A stretch of DNA of 64,000 nt from Weissella sagaensis (lineage in GTDB: Bacteria; Bacillota; Bacilli; Lactobacillales; Lactobacillaceae): positions 344,726 to 408,725 of the forward strand of contig NZ_BJDT01000001.1 of NCBI RefSeq assembly GCF_005405285.1. The letters run 5' to 3'. How positions within the stretch are numbered: position 1 is the stretch's first letter; each line of letters begins with the position of its first letter. Position numbers and translations under genes: made by a program. Positions 15,943-24,890 of the stretch are shown piece after piece. Under the pieces are notes generated by a model, which was not told the DNA's origin, searched no databases, and saw only the letters and a list, made by a program, of their open reading frames with translations.

Positions 15943-16738
15943 TAATATGATTATCGGCCGTTATATGCCGGGTGATTCTTGGATTCACCGTTTAGATGCA
16001 CGGACCAAGCTCGTTTTGAGTATTGCTTTTATTTTTGTTATCTTTTTTGCGAATAATGTAATTGGCTATGCGTTTGCAACGGTTTTTACTTTATTGGCAA
16101 TTATGTTAACTGGTTTAGGTGTTGGTGTCTTTATTCGTGGTGTTAAGCCATTGATTTTATTGATGCTCATTACAACACTATTCCAACTGTTCTTCGTGCA
16201 AACGGGTGATGTGCTAATTCATTGGTGGTTTATTAAAATTACCACTGATGGGGTAATTAACAGTATTGTTGTCTTTGTTCGGTTTATGCTTATTATCATG
16301 TTTTCAACAATCTTAACTTTAACAACACAACCACTAGCTGTTGCTGATGGGATGGAGAGCTTGTTGAAACCATTTAAAAAAATTGGCTTACCTGTTTCAG
16401 AGTTGGCTTTGATGCTATCCATTGCGTTGCGTTTTGTGCCAACACTAATGGATGAAGCACAAAGTATTATGAATGCACAACGTGCACGTGGCGTTAGATT
16501 TAATGAAGGTAGTTTAATGACACGTATTAAGTCGTTCGTGCCACTTTTGATTCCGTTGTTTGTGAATGCTATTAAACGAGCAATTGAGTTGGGGGATGCA
16601 ATGGAAGCGCGTGGTTATCGTGGTGGTGATCAACGAACAAAGTATCGTGTACTAACATGGCATCGACAAGATACAGTTGCGATTATTGGTTTTATTATCT
16701 TTACAGTTGTTTTAATTGCAACTCGTTGGATGATGTAG
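15935..16738 (+). CDS. ecfT: ECF transporter transmembrane protein EcfT
   Basis: 267-residue membrane subunit with N-terminal spans and two coupling-helix motifs with Ala-Arg-Gly (RARGVRFNEG and EARGYRGGD) that contact EcfA1/EcfA2. GGGAGG lies just before the ATG. The tight ecfA1-ecfA2-ecfT-truA order, just before rplM-rpsI, is conserved in Firmicutes. No S-component is encoded in the window. Confidence 0.95.
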   Translation: MFSNMIIGRYMPGDSWIHRLDARTKLVLSIAFIFVIFFANNVIGYAFATVFTLLAIMLTGLGVGVFIRGVKPLILLMLITTLFQLFFVQTGDVLIHWWFIKITTDGVINSIVVFVRFMLIIMFSTILTLTTQPLAVADGMESLLKPFKKIGLPVSELALMLSIALRFVPTLMDEAQSIMNAQRARGVRFNEGSLMTRIKSFVPLLIPLFVNAIKRAIELGDAMEARGYRGGDQRTKYRVLTWHRQDTVAIIGFIIFTVVLIATRWMM

Positions 16739-16750
16739 AAAGGATTAAAC

Positions 16751-17500
16751 ATGCCACGTTATAAAGCAACCATTGCTTATGATGGGACGGATTTTTATGG
16801 TTGGCAGGTCCAACCAAATAAGCGGACGGTGCAAGCTGAAATGGAATTAGTCGTTAATAAGATGGCTAAAAACCCAGCTGAGCATATTCGGGTACAAGGA
16901 TCAGGGCGTACCGACGCTCGTGTGCACGCTAAAGGGCAGGTGGCCCATTTCGATTTACCATTCGATATTCCTGCTGAGGCTGTCCGTAAAGGGCTCTCAA
17001 CGATGTTACCGTATGATATCGGCATTAAAAAAGTTGAAAAGGTGTCAGAGAACTTCCACGCACAATATAGTGCCCACGATAAAACATATTTTTACCGTTT
17101 TTCAACAACTGAATTTATCGACCCCTTTAAGCGGAATTATACGGGCCATTGGCATCGTCGTTTGAAACCAGAACTTATGCAACAAGCAATTGGGGATTAT
17201 GTTGGTGAGCATGATTGGTTAAGCTTTGTTGCTTCAGGCTTCCAGCAAAAAACGACCGTGCGAACAGTGTATTCTGCAAAAATGTGGCTTAAACCTGAAG
17301 AGGATGAAATTTGGTTTGAATTTTCAGGAAATGGCTTTTTATATAACCAAATTCGCATTATGGTTGGTGTCTTATTAGAGATTGGTAATGGTGTTCGACC
17401 AGTCGATGATATCCAACGCTTGTTTGCAGTAAAAGACCGTCAACAAGCGCAATTTACTGCACCAGCACAAGGATTATATTTAATGGACGTTAAATATTAA
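16751..17500 (+). CDS. truA: tRNA pseudouridine(38-40) synthase TruA
   Basis: 249 residues. Catalytic GSGRTDARVHA with the Asp is intact; YDGTDFYGWQ near the start and FLYNQIRIMVG near the end are family motifs. It makes pseudouridine in the tRNA anticodon arm. It starts 12 bp after ecfT behind AAAGGATT, so it is in the same operon. Confidence 0.96.
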   Translation: MPRYKATIAYDGTDFYGWQVQPNKRTVQAEMELVVNKMAKNPAEHIRVQGSGRTDARVHAKGQVAHFDLPFDIPAEAVRKGLSTMLPYDIGIKKVEKVSENFHAQYSAHDKTYFYRFSTTEFIDPFKRNYTGHWHRRLKPELMQQAIGDYVGEHDWLSFVASGFQQKTTVRTVYSAKMWLKPEEDEIWFEFSGNGFLYNQIRIMVGVLLEIGNGVRPVDDIQRLFAVKDRQQAQFTAPAQGLYLMDVKY

Positions 17501-17512
17501 AAAAAGGCAAAC

Positions 17513-17620
17513 TTGTCAAGGCCATTCCATTGACTATTTATCTAAAAGGAGATAATATAGTATTCGGTATTGTTTACCAACCGCAAATGGGAATGTCCTG
17601 GTACGACTTTTTTAATTATT
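17513..17620 (+). promoter_or_regulatory. L13 leader upstream of rplM
   Basis: GGCCATTCCATTG (17520-17532) pairs with CAAATGGGAATGTCC (17584-17598) with small bulges, and GTC/GAC close it outside, followed by a T-run. This long-range helix plus GGTACGACTTTTTT ending is the layout of the L13 ribosomal protein leader found before rplM-rpsI in Firmicutes; L13 or its operon partner would bind it. Confidence 0.62.
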
Positions 17621-17658
17621 GGTAAAGTAAACAAACAGAAAACTGGAGGAAATTTTCC

Positions 17659-18102
17659 ATGCGTACAACTTATATGGCAAAGCCAGGTGAGATCGATCGC
17701 AAGTGGTACATCGTTGATGCAACTGATATTGCATTAGGACGTTTGTCAACTGTCGTAGCATCAATCTTGCGTGGTAAGAACAAGCCTACTTATACACCAA
17801 ACATCGATACTGGTGATAACGTTATCGTTATCAATGCTGGTAAGATTGCTTTGACTGGTAAGAAAGCTACTGATAAGATTTATTACCACCACTCAAATCA
17901 CCCTGGTGGTTTGAAGATGCGTCAAGCAGGTGACTTGCGCGAGAAGAACCCACAACGTTTGATCGAACTTTCAGTTCAAGGTATGTTGCCAAAGGGTACT
18001 CTTGGTCACCAACAAGCTTTGAAGCTACACGTGTTTGCTGGTTCAGAGCACACACACGCAGCTCAAAACCCTGAAGTGTTGGATATCACCAACCTTATTT
18101 AA
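17659..18102 (+). CDS. rplM: 50S ribosomal protein L13
   Basis: 147 residues, family length. Motifs: [31 protein letters not shown] and the C-terminal [25 protein letters not shown] precedes the ATG. Forms an operon with rpsI, 26 bp downstream. Confidence 0.97.
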   Translation: MRTTYMAKPGEIDRKWYIVDATDIALGRLSTVVASILRGKNKPTYTPNIDTGDNVIVINAGKIALTGKKATDKIYYHHSNHPGGLKMRQAGDLREKNPQRLIELSVQGMLPKGTLGHQQALKLHVFAGSEHTHAAQNPEVLDITNLI

Positions 18103-18128
18103 TTTAACGAAAGGAGAATAGTTTAATC

Positions 18129-18521
18129 ATGGCTCAAGTACAATACTCTGGAACTGGCCGTCGTAAGAACTCTGTTGCCCGTGTACGTCTAGTACCTGGT
18201 AACGGTGCCATTACGATCAATGGTCTTTCATCAGAACAATACATTCCTTTCGCTAACTTGCGTGAGGTTATGGTGCAACCATTTAACGTTACTGAAACTC
18301 TAGGAAACTACGACGTTTTGGTTAACGTTAACGGTGGAGGTTTCTCAGGTCAATCTGGTGCAATCCGTCACGGTATCGCCCGTGCCCTATTGACAGTTGA
18401 TCCTGACTTCCGCGCTTCATTGAAGAAGGCCGGTCTACTTACTCGTGACCCTCGTAAGAAGGAACGTAAGAAGCCAGGTCTTAAGAAAGCTCGTAAGGCT
18501 TCACAATTCTCAAAGCGTTAA
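18129..18521 (+). CDS. rpsI: 30S ribosomal protein S9
   Basis: 130 residues. [20 protein letters not shown] at the start and the basic tail ending in SQFSKR, which reaches the P-site tRNA, are both present. AAAGGAG precedes the ATG. Confidence 0.97.
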   Translation: MAQVQYSGTGRRKNSVARVRLVPGNGAITINGLSSEQYIPFANLREVMVQPFNVTETLGNYDVLVNVNGGGFSGQSGAIRHGIARALLTVDPDFRASLKKAGLLTRDPRKKERKKPGLKKARKASQFSKR

Positions 18522-18571
18522 TATTTACTTATTACACTTTATGGGATTGTTCAAGATCCGAATATAAAAAT

Positions 18572-18608
18572 AACTCTCAAGTTGGTTTTACCGACTTGGG
18601 AGTTTTTT
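18572..18608 (+). terminator. rplM-rpsI terminator
   Basis: AACTCTCAAGTTGG and CCGACTTGGGAGTT arms around TTTTA, then six T. Confidence 0.88.
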
Positions 18609-18683
18609 GTTGTTCTAGAAGTTTTTGTGTATAACAAAATGTTATAATATCGGTTAGTATAAAACGTATGGGAGGATTAGGTC

Positions 18684-19472
18684 ATGGGTAAAGGCGTTTG
18701 GGTAGGTATCATTGGTATTGTAGCAGTTATTGGCATTGGTGTAGGTGGCGTTTACGCCCATCAACAAACACAAGATAAAACATTAAAAGCTGAGCAAGCT
18801 AAAACAAAATCGATGTCCAAAAAATTAGATGGTATTGATAATAAAGTGTTAAAGGATAAAAAAGATAAGGAAAGTTCATCTAGTAATCAAACAACCAGTG
18901 ACTTAGATACTAGTAGTAGTCAGTCGTCTGTTAAAGATACACAACTCGTTGAATTAACAGATGCTCAAAAACAAGAAATCAATGAAGCGTTTTTAAACTG
19001 GGCTGATAGACGGGCAACTATTGGTAATATGGCCGTGAACGATTACTACTTTGGTCATGGTGCCGCTGGAAGAGGTGATTGGTACGCCAATACGCCAGAT
19101 GGGCAAATGCAAGTGCAAGATGAAAATAATCCGGGGCCAACGGCATTTCCCATTCACATCATTGGCGGTGCGGTATTTTTAACGATGAAAGATGGTGCAA
19201 CTGGGCGTCAAAATGATATTGTTGAATCAACAGCGGGTGGTTATTCAGACAAGGCAGATATGAGTAAACCAATTACAAAATATATTCTTGGCGACAACGG
19301 TAAAGTTTATGAGCTAAAAACAAATGATGGACAAGTTAGTTTAACAACTGGATTCGGTGAATACAGTGATGATGGTACAGCTAGTGATTACCATCCGGAT
19401 CAGAGTTTTGTTGTGTCAGGTGATAGTGATGCACAAAAAGAGTTACAAAAATTAATTAGTGTGTATCGGTAA
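18684..19472 (+). CDS. Membrane-anchored extracellular protein, possibly DUF4767 family
   Basis: 262 residues. A short N-terminal span (about 6-25) is followed by a Lys-rich then Ser/Thr-rich linker (36-85) and a globular domain (~95-262) with LNWADRRATIGNMAVNDYYF and AFPIHIIGGAVFLTM. The layout and these motifs recall DUF4767 secreted proteins of lactobacilli, but I cannot confirm it. GGGAGGATT before the ATG. Single-gene unit; function unknown. Confidence 0.6.
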   Translation: MGKGVWVGIIGIVAVIGIGVGGVYAHQQTQDKTLKAEQAKTKSMSKKLDGIDNKVLKDKKDKESSSSNQTTSDLDTSSSQSSVKDTQLVELTDAQKQEINEAFLNWADRRATIGNMAVNDYYFGHGAAGRGDWYANTPDGQMQVQDENNPGPTAFPIHIIGGAVFLTMKDGATGRQNDIVESTAGGYSDKADMSKPITKYILGDNGKVYELKTNDGQVSLTTGFGEYSDDGTASDYHPDQSFVVSGDSDAQKELQKLISVYR

Positions 19473-19524
19473 GTTTATAGTAAGTAACTGAAGGGTTGGC
19501 AAAATTTAAATACCTATTTGGTTG

Positions 19525-19564
19525 ATATACAAAGCAACATATTGTTTCTTTGTATATTTTTTTG
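19525..19564 (+). terminator. Inverted repeat/terminator before the HTH-GIY-YIG gene
   Basis: ATATACAAAG (19525-19534) and CTTTGTATAT (19548-19557) are perfect arms with a 13-nt loop, followed by a T-run. It most likely ends the upstream transcript; it could also bind the XRE-type regulator domain of the next gene. Confidence 0.65.
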
Positions 19565-19582
19565 TTTTGCGATAATTAAAAT

Positions 19583-21523
19583 ATGGAAATATATAATTTA
19601 ATAAAATCAAAAAGAATTACATTAGGACTTACTCAAGATGATGTTGCGATTAAATTAAATGTTACACGGCAAGCAGTGCAGAATTGGGAAAATAATAAAC
19701 GCGCAATACCTAATAATTTAATAGCTAAGTATTTTAAAATATTGGATTTTAATGCTGCAGAAATTTTATCATTATTTGGATTTTTAAGTGATGATAATCT
19801 AATGATAGAAGAAATTGATTATTCTAAGAGAGGAATAGATGATTTTCAAAAATATGAAAATACTAAAGTATTAATGAATTTTCCGACACTTTATTTAGGA
19901 GTAGGAAAACAGCGCAATAAATACAGTAACATGGTTAAGCAACTAGCATACGTGGGTGAAGCTAGTTCGATCGTGAGAAGAACAAATGAGCACTTAAATG
20001 CGACTAATGACAAGTTGAATAAAATTAAAAAAGATGCTGATAATAATAAAGAAATATTGTATATTGTAGGGCATTCAAAATTTAATAAATCAGCAACTTT
20101 AGAATTAGAGCAAATGTTTATGGATTCATTATTAGGTGATCCAAAGTTTTCTAAAATTTATAATGGTCGTAATAACGGCTTATCAGCGGATTTTTATGAG
20201 CGAAATGCGTATAGAACAGCAATTTTCCCTGAAATTTGGGAACAGTTAAGGCGAAGAAATGTTGTATCTAGTTTGGAAGAAGTACACAATTCAGCGCTAT
20301 TTGCTAATAGTCCTTTTAAGTCACTAAGTCTAAAACAATTAGAGGCAAAAGAGATAATTACTCAAAAAATTAGTGAGACATTGAATAAAATAAGTGATAA
20401 TACGGTTATTAAAATAGAAGGACTTGCTGGATCAGGAAAAACAGTATTGATGTCCCAACTATTCTACGGTTTTTGGAAAAATCCGGTAAAAGTTATAGAA
20501 AATGAAGGGAAAACAAGTCATGAATCTTCAGTGGCATTGTTAGTAAGGCATGAACAACAGCGTCGGACATATGAGCAAATTGCCAGAAAGCTTAATATGG
20601 ATAAAAATATGGTAATGGATGTTTCGACATTTGTTAATAAAGGAAATAAAGTAGATATTTTATTGGTGGATGAAGCACATTTGTTGTGGAGTGGAAATTA
20701 TAGTCGTGCTAAAGCAGAGACGTGGGTCCCAGAACTGATTGCATTACATAAATTAGCTAAAACATTAGTTTTAATTTATGATTCTAATCAACTTGTATCG
20801 GCTAGATCAAAAGTAGCAGATAATGATAAGTTAATAGATATTTTGAATGGTGATAAGACTGTTATGGTTAATTTAGATGAGCAATGGCGTATTAATGCAA
20901 ATCAAAATACCATCGAATGGATTCAAAATTTAGCACATTTTGATAAAAACTCATTAGTTACCATACCTAAGGATAAAAGTTATGAGATTAAATTTTTTGA
21001 TGATGCAGGTGCATTTAGAAAAGCAATAGAAATAAAAAATCAAAATAACGGTTTAAGTAGAATGGTGGCTACTTATGATTGGAAATATTCACAAGGTTCA
21101 AGGCCAAAGAATGGCAATCGCTTTTGGAATGTGACATTTGGGGACGAAGTTGTCCCTTGGAACTTAGAGTTACCGGAAGTAGAAGAAGCACAAAAAAAGC
21201 AAATTCCGTGGCAGGAAATTGAGAGTAGTCTTTATGAAATAGGTAGTGATTTTACAGTCCAAGGTATCGATTTAAATTATGTAGGGGTTATTCTTGGACC
21301 GTCTGTAGTATGGAATGAAGAAAATAATGCTCTTGATATTGATGCTGATAAATCAATGGACCATCAAAAAATTCGCAAAATAAAGGGCACTTATAATACT
21401 GCTGAAAATAAAACATATTTAAAGAACGTTGTTAATGTCTTGTTAACACGTGGCGTGCATGGATTATATATTTATGCAGTGAATGATATATTGCGGGAAA
21501 AGTTAATGGGATTAACAAAATAG
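19583..21523 (+). CDS. XRE HTH - GIY-YIG nuclease - DUF2075 (Schlafen-type) helicase fusion
   Basis: 646 residues in three parts. Residues 1-60: XRE-type helix-turn-helix (LGLTQDDVAIKLNVTRQAVQ). About 100-210: GIY-YIG nuclease with LAYVGEASSIVRRTNEHL (Tyr123-Gly125, Arg133, His137) and a catalytic-type Glu in ATLELEQMF (174/176). About 255-646: DUF2075 NTPase with Walker A GLAGSGKT (280-287), Walker B DILLVDEAH (358-366), DEQWR (432-436) and SDFTVQGIDLNYVGVILG near the end. The domain set suggests nucleic-acid cleavage coupled to ATP, as in phage defence; not proven. AT-rich, no Shine-Dalgarno: TG-C-GATAAT at 19568-19576 puts the RNA start on the ATG. Followed by a damaged HNH nuclease gene. 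Confidence 0.82.
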   Translation: MEIYNLIKSKRITLGLTQDDVAIKLNVTRQAVQNWENNKRAIPNNLIAKYFKILDFNAAEILSLFGFLSDDNLMIEEIDYSKRGIDDFQKYENTKVLMNFPTLYLGVGKQRNKYSNMVKQLAYVGEASSIVRRTNEHLNATNDKLNKIKKDADNNKEILYIVGHSKFNKSATLELEQMFMDSLLGDPKFSKIYNGRNNGLSADFYERNAYRTAIFPEIWEQLRRRNVVSSLEEVHNSALFANSPFKSLSLKQLEAKEIITQKISETLNKISDNTVIKIEGLAGSGKTVLMSQLFYGFWKNPVKVIENEGKTSHESSVALLVRHEQQRRTYEQIARKLNMDKNMVMDVSTFVNKGNKVDILLVDEAHLLWSGNYSRAKAETWVPELIALHKLAKTLVLIYDSNQLVSARSKVADNDKLIDILNGDKTVMVNLDEQWRINANQNTIEWIQNLAHFDKNSLVTIPKDKSYEIKFFDDAGAFRKAIEIKNQNNGLSRMVATYDWKYSQGSRPKNGNRFWNVTFGDEVVPWNLELPEVEEAQKKQIPWQEIESSLYEIGSDFTVQGIDLNYVGVILGPSVVWNEENNALDIDADKSMDHQKIRKIKGTYNTAENKTYLKNVVNVLLTRGVHGLYIYAVNDILREKLMGLTK

Positions 21524-21527
21524 TTTA

Positions 21528-21568
21528 TACTGTACTTATAATGGATAATAAGATTAGTCAGACAGTAT
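21528..21568 (+). promoter_or_regulatory. Promoter flanked by a 7-bp inverted repeat, before the HNH gene
   Basis: TATAAT at 21537-21542 lies between ATACTGT (21528-21534) and ACAGTAT (21562-21568), perfect inverted arms. This is a plausible operator-promoter for the HNH gene, maybe read by the neighbouring HTH protein. No clear -35. Confidence 0.45.
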
Positions 21569-21579
21569 AGGGAAATACA

Positions 21580-22548
21580 ATGCAAAATATTTATAGGTAT
21601 CTTGAAAATTTAGAAAATGATCAAAAAGATGTTTTGGAATGGTTTTAGCATAGACATGGTACATTAGGAAAACTACCAAAAAGCAAAAAAACTAGTAAAA
21701 ATAATTCAATTGTAAGTCCGGCAATGGGAATATTTAAAGCTAAGGATAATGATTTTGCAACTTCTATAAAACAGACTCTTAAAGGACCATATCAGGATTC
21801 TGAAATCATTACAAATAAAGATAAAATAGGAATATTTTTGTATCATCAACAATCGACTAAAGATAATGGTATCTTTCATGATAAAGCTAATTTAGCAACA
21901 AATATTGCATTAACACAAAATATGAATAAAAAAATTCCAATAGGTATTGTCATACAACAAGAAGGAAAAAAAGATGGACAAAATATATATAAATTCTTTA
22001 TTGGTATGATTTTGTCATGGTATGACGGATTTTTTATTATTCAAATTGCAAATGATGAAAAACTAATCGATATGGATAAGTCGGAATCAGAAATAGAAGA
22101 TATATTAACTTTTAGCAATGAAGCTACAGTAAAGGAAGAATTTAATTTTAAAAATATTGTAGATGCTAGAAAGAAACAAGAAAGAGCTATTATAATTCGT
22201 CAAGGTCAAGTCTCATTTCGTAATAAATTATTGCGCATTTATGATGAAAAATGTGTGATTTCTAAAGTGAATGTTGAGTCAGTGTTAGAAGCAGCACATA
22301 TTTCCCCGTATATGGGCAAAGAAACTAATGTGAGCAAGAATGGACTGTTATTAAGAAGTGATTTACATTTACTATTTGATAAAAAACTTATTAGAATTAA
22401 TGATGAATACATTGTTGAGGTATCCCCTGCATTAATAAATTCTGTTTATGGGAAATATAATGGTATTTCGTTACAATTACCCAAAAATAAAAATGATTAT
22501 CCTGATAAAAAAGCATTGGCTAGTCACTATGATTCTTGTGATTTCTAG
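21580..22548 (+). pseudogene. HNH endonuclease with N-terminal unknown domain, interrupted by an in-frame stop
   Basis: A reading frame begins at ATG 21580, has TAG at 21646-21648 (codon 23) and continues open in the same frame to 22548. The part after the next ATG (21724) is 274 residues. Its C-terminal ~120 residues are an HNH_2-type nuclease: FRNKLLRIYDEKC, LEAAHISPY (His192), NGLLLRSDLHLLFD (His215), counted from 21724. The N-terminal ~150 residues are not recognised. The stop may be a nonsense mutation, a sequencing error, or the true start may be 21724 (no good Shine-Dalgarno). Follows the GIY-YIG/DUF2075 gene by 56 bp. Confidence 0.7.
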
Positions 22549-22633
22549 ATGATAGGAAGTTAATATATTTTTATTATTTATGAATTTATTTTTTAATCAG
22601 AAAACTAATCAATGGATATCATTAACTAACATC

Positions 22634-22662
22634 TTGAAAAAATTTCCGAAAACGCGTAATAT
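22634..22662 (+). promoter_or_regulatory. Promoter of the T-box transcript
   Basis: TTGAAA (22634-22639) and TAATAT (22657-22662), 17-bp spacer. The start near 22669 places the full T-box in the RNA. Confidence 0.55.
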
Positions 22663-22668
22663 TTCATT

Positions 22669-22934
22669 AAATAATGATTAGAAAAAGCTATGAAGAGAAG
22701 AGTAGTTTTTGCTTAGCTTGAACAGAGACGGTTGGTAGTTGAGAAAACCTGAAGCAAGAAAAATGAAGATGAACTCGGAGCATTAATGGTTGTGTAAGCA
22801 ATTGTTACGGTAGACTCGTTATCGTCTAACTTATTTTTTAATGAGTTAAAGAGGTACTTTTTGTGAGAAAAGTATGGAATTAAGGTGGTACAGTGAAACT
22901 TTCACCCTTTTTATAAAGGGGTGGAAGTTTTTTT
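22669..22934 (+). promoter_or_regulatory. T-box riboswitch, probable methionine specifier
   Basis: Stem I has the AGTA motif near 22701, a distal loop with GGTTGGTAGTTGAGAAAACC, and a specifier loop TGAAGATGAA before CTC. Aligning with known T-boxes (GAA, one base, codon, purine) puts the specifier at ATG, 22769-22771. The conserved T-box AAGGTGGTAC is at 22882-22891; UGGU pairs with ACCA after an A discriminator, as in tRNA-Met. The terminator is AAACTTTCACCCTTT (22896-22910) with its partner up to 22930 and T-run. AAG (Lys) just upstream is the alternative specifier. Uncharged tRNA would turn on the M20 peptidase. Confidence 0.85.
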
Positions 22935-22970
22935 ATGCATAATGGTAAATTTAAAGGGGAGCATTTTACA

Positions 22971-24122
22971 ATGGAAAAAGCAGAAAAAATTAAAATCTTA
23001 CAGGATTTAGTTAACATCAATACAGTCAATGGTAATGAAATTGAGGTTGCTAAGTATTTGCAACAATTATTAGCTGATCACGGTATTAAAGCAAATATTG
23101 ATGAGTTTGGCGAGAATCGTGCTAACTTGCAAGCAGAAATAGGCAATCATGGTGTTGATGCTAAAACACTGGTATTTTCCGGACATCAAGATACGGTGTC
23201 AATTGATGATGCATCAGCTTGGGAGTATAGTCCATTTGAAGCACATATTGATGGGGATAAATTGTACGGACGTGGTGCTGCTGATATGAAGAGTGGTCTA
23301 GCTGCGGAAGTGATTGCATTAATTGAATTGTATGAAAATTCTGATGTGAATTTGAATGGAACGTTGCGTTTGATTGTGACAGCAGGCGAAGAGTATGGTG
23401 CACAAGGTGCTTATCGGTTGAACGAGCAACATGCAATTGATGATGCTGATGCTCTAGTAATTGGAGAAGCAACCGATGCCCAAATTATTTATGCCCATTC
23501 TGGTAGTTTTAATTATCGTATTAAAAGCTCTGGTAAAGCTGCTCATAGTTCAACACCAGAACGTGGTGTTAATGCGATTCAAGGATTAGTAAACTATATT
23601 AACTTGGAAAAGGATTTGTTTGATGATGCACCACAAGACCCTTATTTGGGTAAAGTGCAACATAGTATTACTGTTATTCGTGGGGGTGAGCAAGTCAATA
23701 CAATTCCTGCGCAAGCAGAGTTACAAGGAAATATTCGACCAACAGAAGCGTTTAATAATGCTAAAGTTATCTTACGAATTCAAGAGACCATTGATCAATT
23801 AAATGATTTATATGATGCCAAACTTGAATTGGAAATTATTCATAATTTTGAAGCTGTTGAAACACAACAAGATAATGAATTTATTCAAACGGTGCAACGG
23901 GCAGCACAAAAATCATTTGATGATCGCCAAGTTGAATTAACCATTATGAATGGTGCAACGGATGCAAGCGTTTTTGTGAAGAATAATGTTGGTTTACCAA
24001 CAGTTATTTTTGGCCCTGATGGTGATGCAGTTACTCATCAATTAAATGAGTACACAACGATTAGTAGTTATTTGAAATTAATCAATGCTTATCAAGATAT
24101 TGCCCGTGATTTTTTGAAGTAA
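22971..24122 (+). CDS. M20 family metallopeptidase (ArgE/DapE-like deacylase)
   Basis: 383 residues starting at ATG 22971 behind AAAGGGGAG; the frame opens at 22935 but that falls in the terminator tail. Dinuclear zinc ligands: SGHQDTV (His72, Asp74), GAADMKSG (Asp105), TAGEEYG (Glu140/141), and THQLNEYT near the C-terminus. The family removes N-acyl groups or cuts small peptides. Control by a probable Met T-box fits genes that recover methionine from N-acyl-Met or peptides, as seen for M20 genes in methionine transporter loci of streptococci. DapE-like desuccinylase (lysine/DAP pathway) is the alternative. Confidence 0.88.
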   Translation: MEKAEKIKILQDLVNINTVNGNEIEVAKYLQQLLADHGIKANIDEFGENRANLQAEIGNHGVDAKTLVFSGHQDTVSIDDASAWEYSPFEAHIDGDKLYGRGAADMKSGLAAEVIALIELYENSDVNLNGTLRLIVTAGEEYGAQGAYRLNEQHAIDDADALVIGEATDAQIIYAHSGSFNYRIKSSGKAAHSSTPERGVNAIQGLVNYINLEKDLFDDAPQDPYLGKVQHSITVIRGGEQVNTIPAQAELQGNIRPTEAFNNAKVILRIQETIDQLNDLYDAKLELEIIHNFEAVETQQDNEFIQTVQRAAQKSFDDRQVELTIMNGATDASVFVKNNVGLPTVIFGPDGDAVTHQLNEYTTISSYLKLINAYQDIARDFLK

Positions 24123-24195
24123 AAATAGTTGATAATGCTTTTATTCACCATTTTTTATATAATGAAATGAATAAGATGAAAATAGGTGAATTCTT

Positions 24196-24837
24196 TTGAT
24201 AAAAAGACATATTAGAAAGCCAGTTAGATTCGGCTTTGTTTTAGGGATTATTATTAGTCTCTTGGTAGGGGCAGGTATTGCATTGGCTTCATATAAAATC
24301 AGCCATCAGAATAATAAAAGTAATTTAACGCCTAAAACGCAAACCGTATCACAAGATACTTTGACTGTTAAATCATTAACCAAAGAGAAAAAAATTGTTA
24401 TGGTTAATTTAGGGTTATCTGAAATTTTAAATGAAAAACGGACAACTAAACTATTTGGTCAAGATATTGTTGGTACTAATCGTCAAAAAATTATGCAAGC
24501 ATCATTTGATGCTGAATTGGGTATTGATGGGAAAGATGTCAAAATAACGGCAACTGGAGATAATACTTATAAAATAACTGTTAAAAAATTTATTTTTATT
24601 GGTTACAGCAATCCTAACTTTAAGGTGTTAGATGAGCATAATGGTGTTTTTAGTTCATTTACTGCTGATGTTAGTGAAACTGAAATGATTAATAAAGTGT
24701 TAGATACAAAATCAAAACAAAAATATGTTGCTAAATATAATGATTTATTGGAGCAATCAACAACGGATTTTTATCGAAATATTGTTACGGCAACTAATCC
24801 GAAAGCTAAGTTGACGTTTATATTTCCTGAAAAGTAA
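24196..24837 (+). CDS. Membrane-anchored protein, possibly DUF4230 family
   Basis: 213 residues from a TTG start behind AGGTG. One N-terminal span (about 12-32), then an extracytoplasmic domain with FDAELGIDGKDVKI and KITVKKFIFIGYSNPNFKV that looks like DUF4230. TATAAT at 24158-24163 may be its -10. Function unknown. Confidence 0.6.
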   Translation: MIKRHIRKPVRFGFVLGIIISLLVGAGIALASYKISHQNNKSNLTPKTQTVSQDTLTVKSLTKEKKIVMVNLGLSEILNEKRTTKLFGQDIVGTNRQKIMQASFDAELGIDGKDVKITATGDNTYKITVKKFIFIGYSNPNFKVLDEHNGVFSSFTADVSETEMINKVLDTKSKQKYVAKYNDLLEQSTTDFYRNIVTATNPKAKLTFIFPEK

Positions 24838-24890
24838 TTAATAGGTGAATATTATTTAAATGGTTTATACTGTAGCTATGGAGGGATAAT

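Noticed and set aside
23161-23472. 103-codon minus-strand frame in the M20 gene
   Set aside because: His/Gln-rich antisense translation with no start signal; the sense frame holds the zinc ligands.
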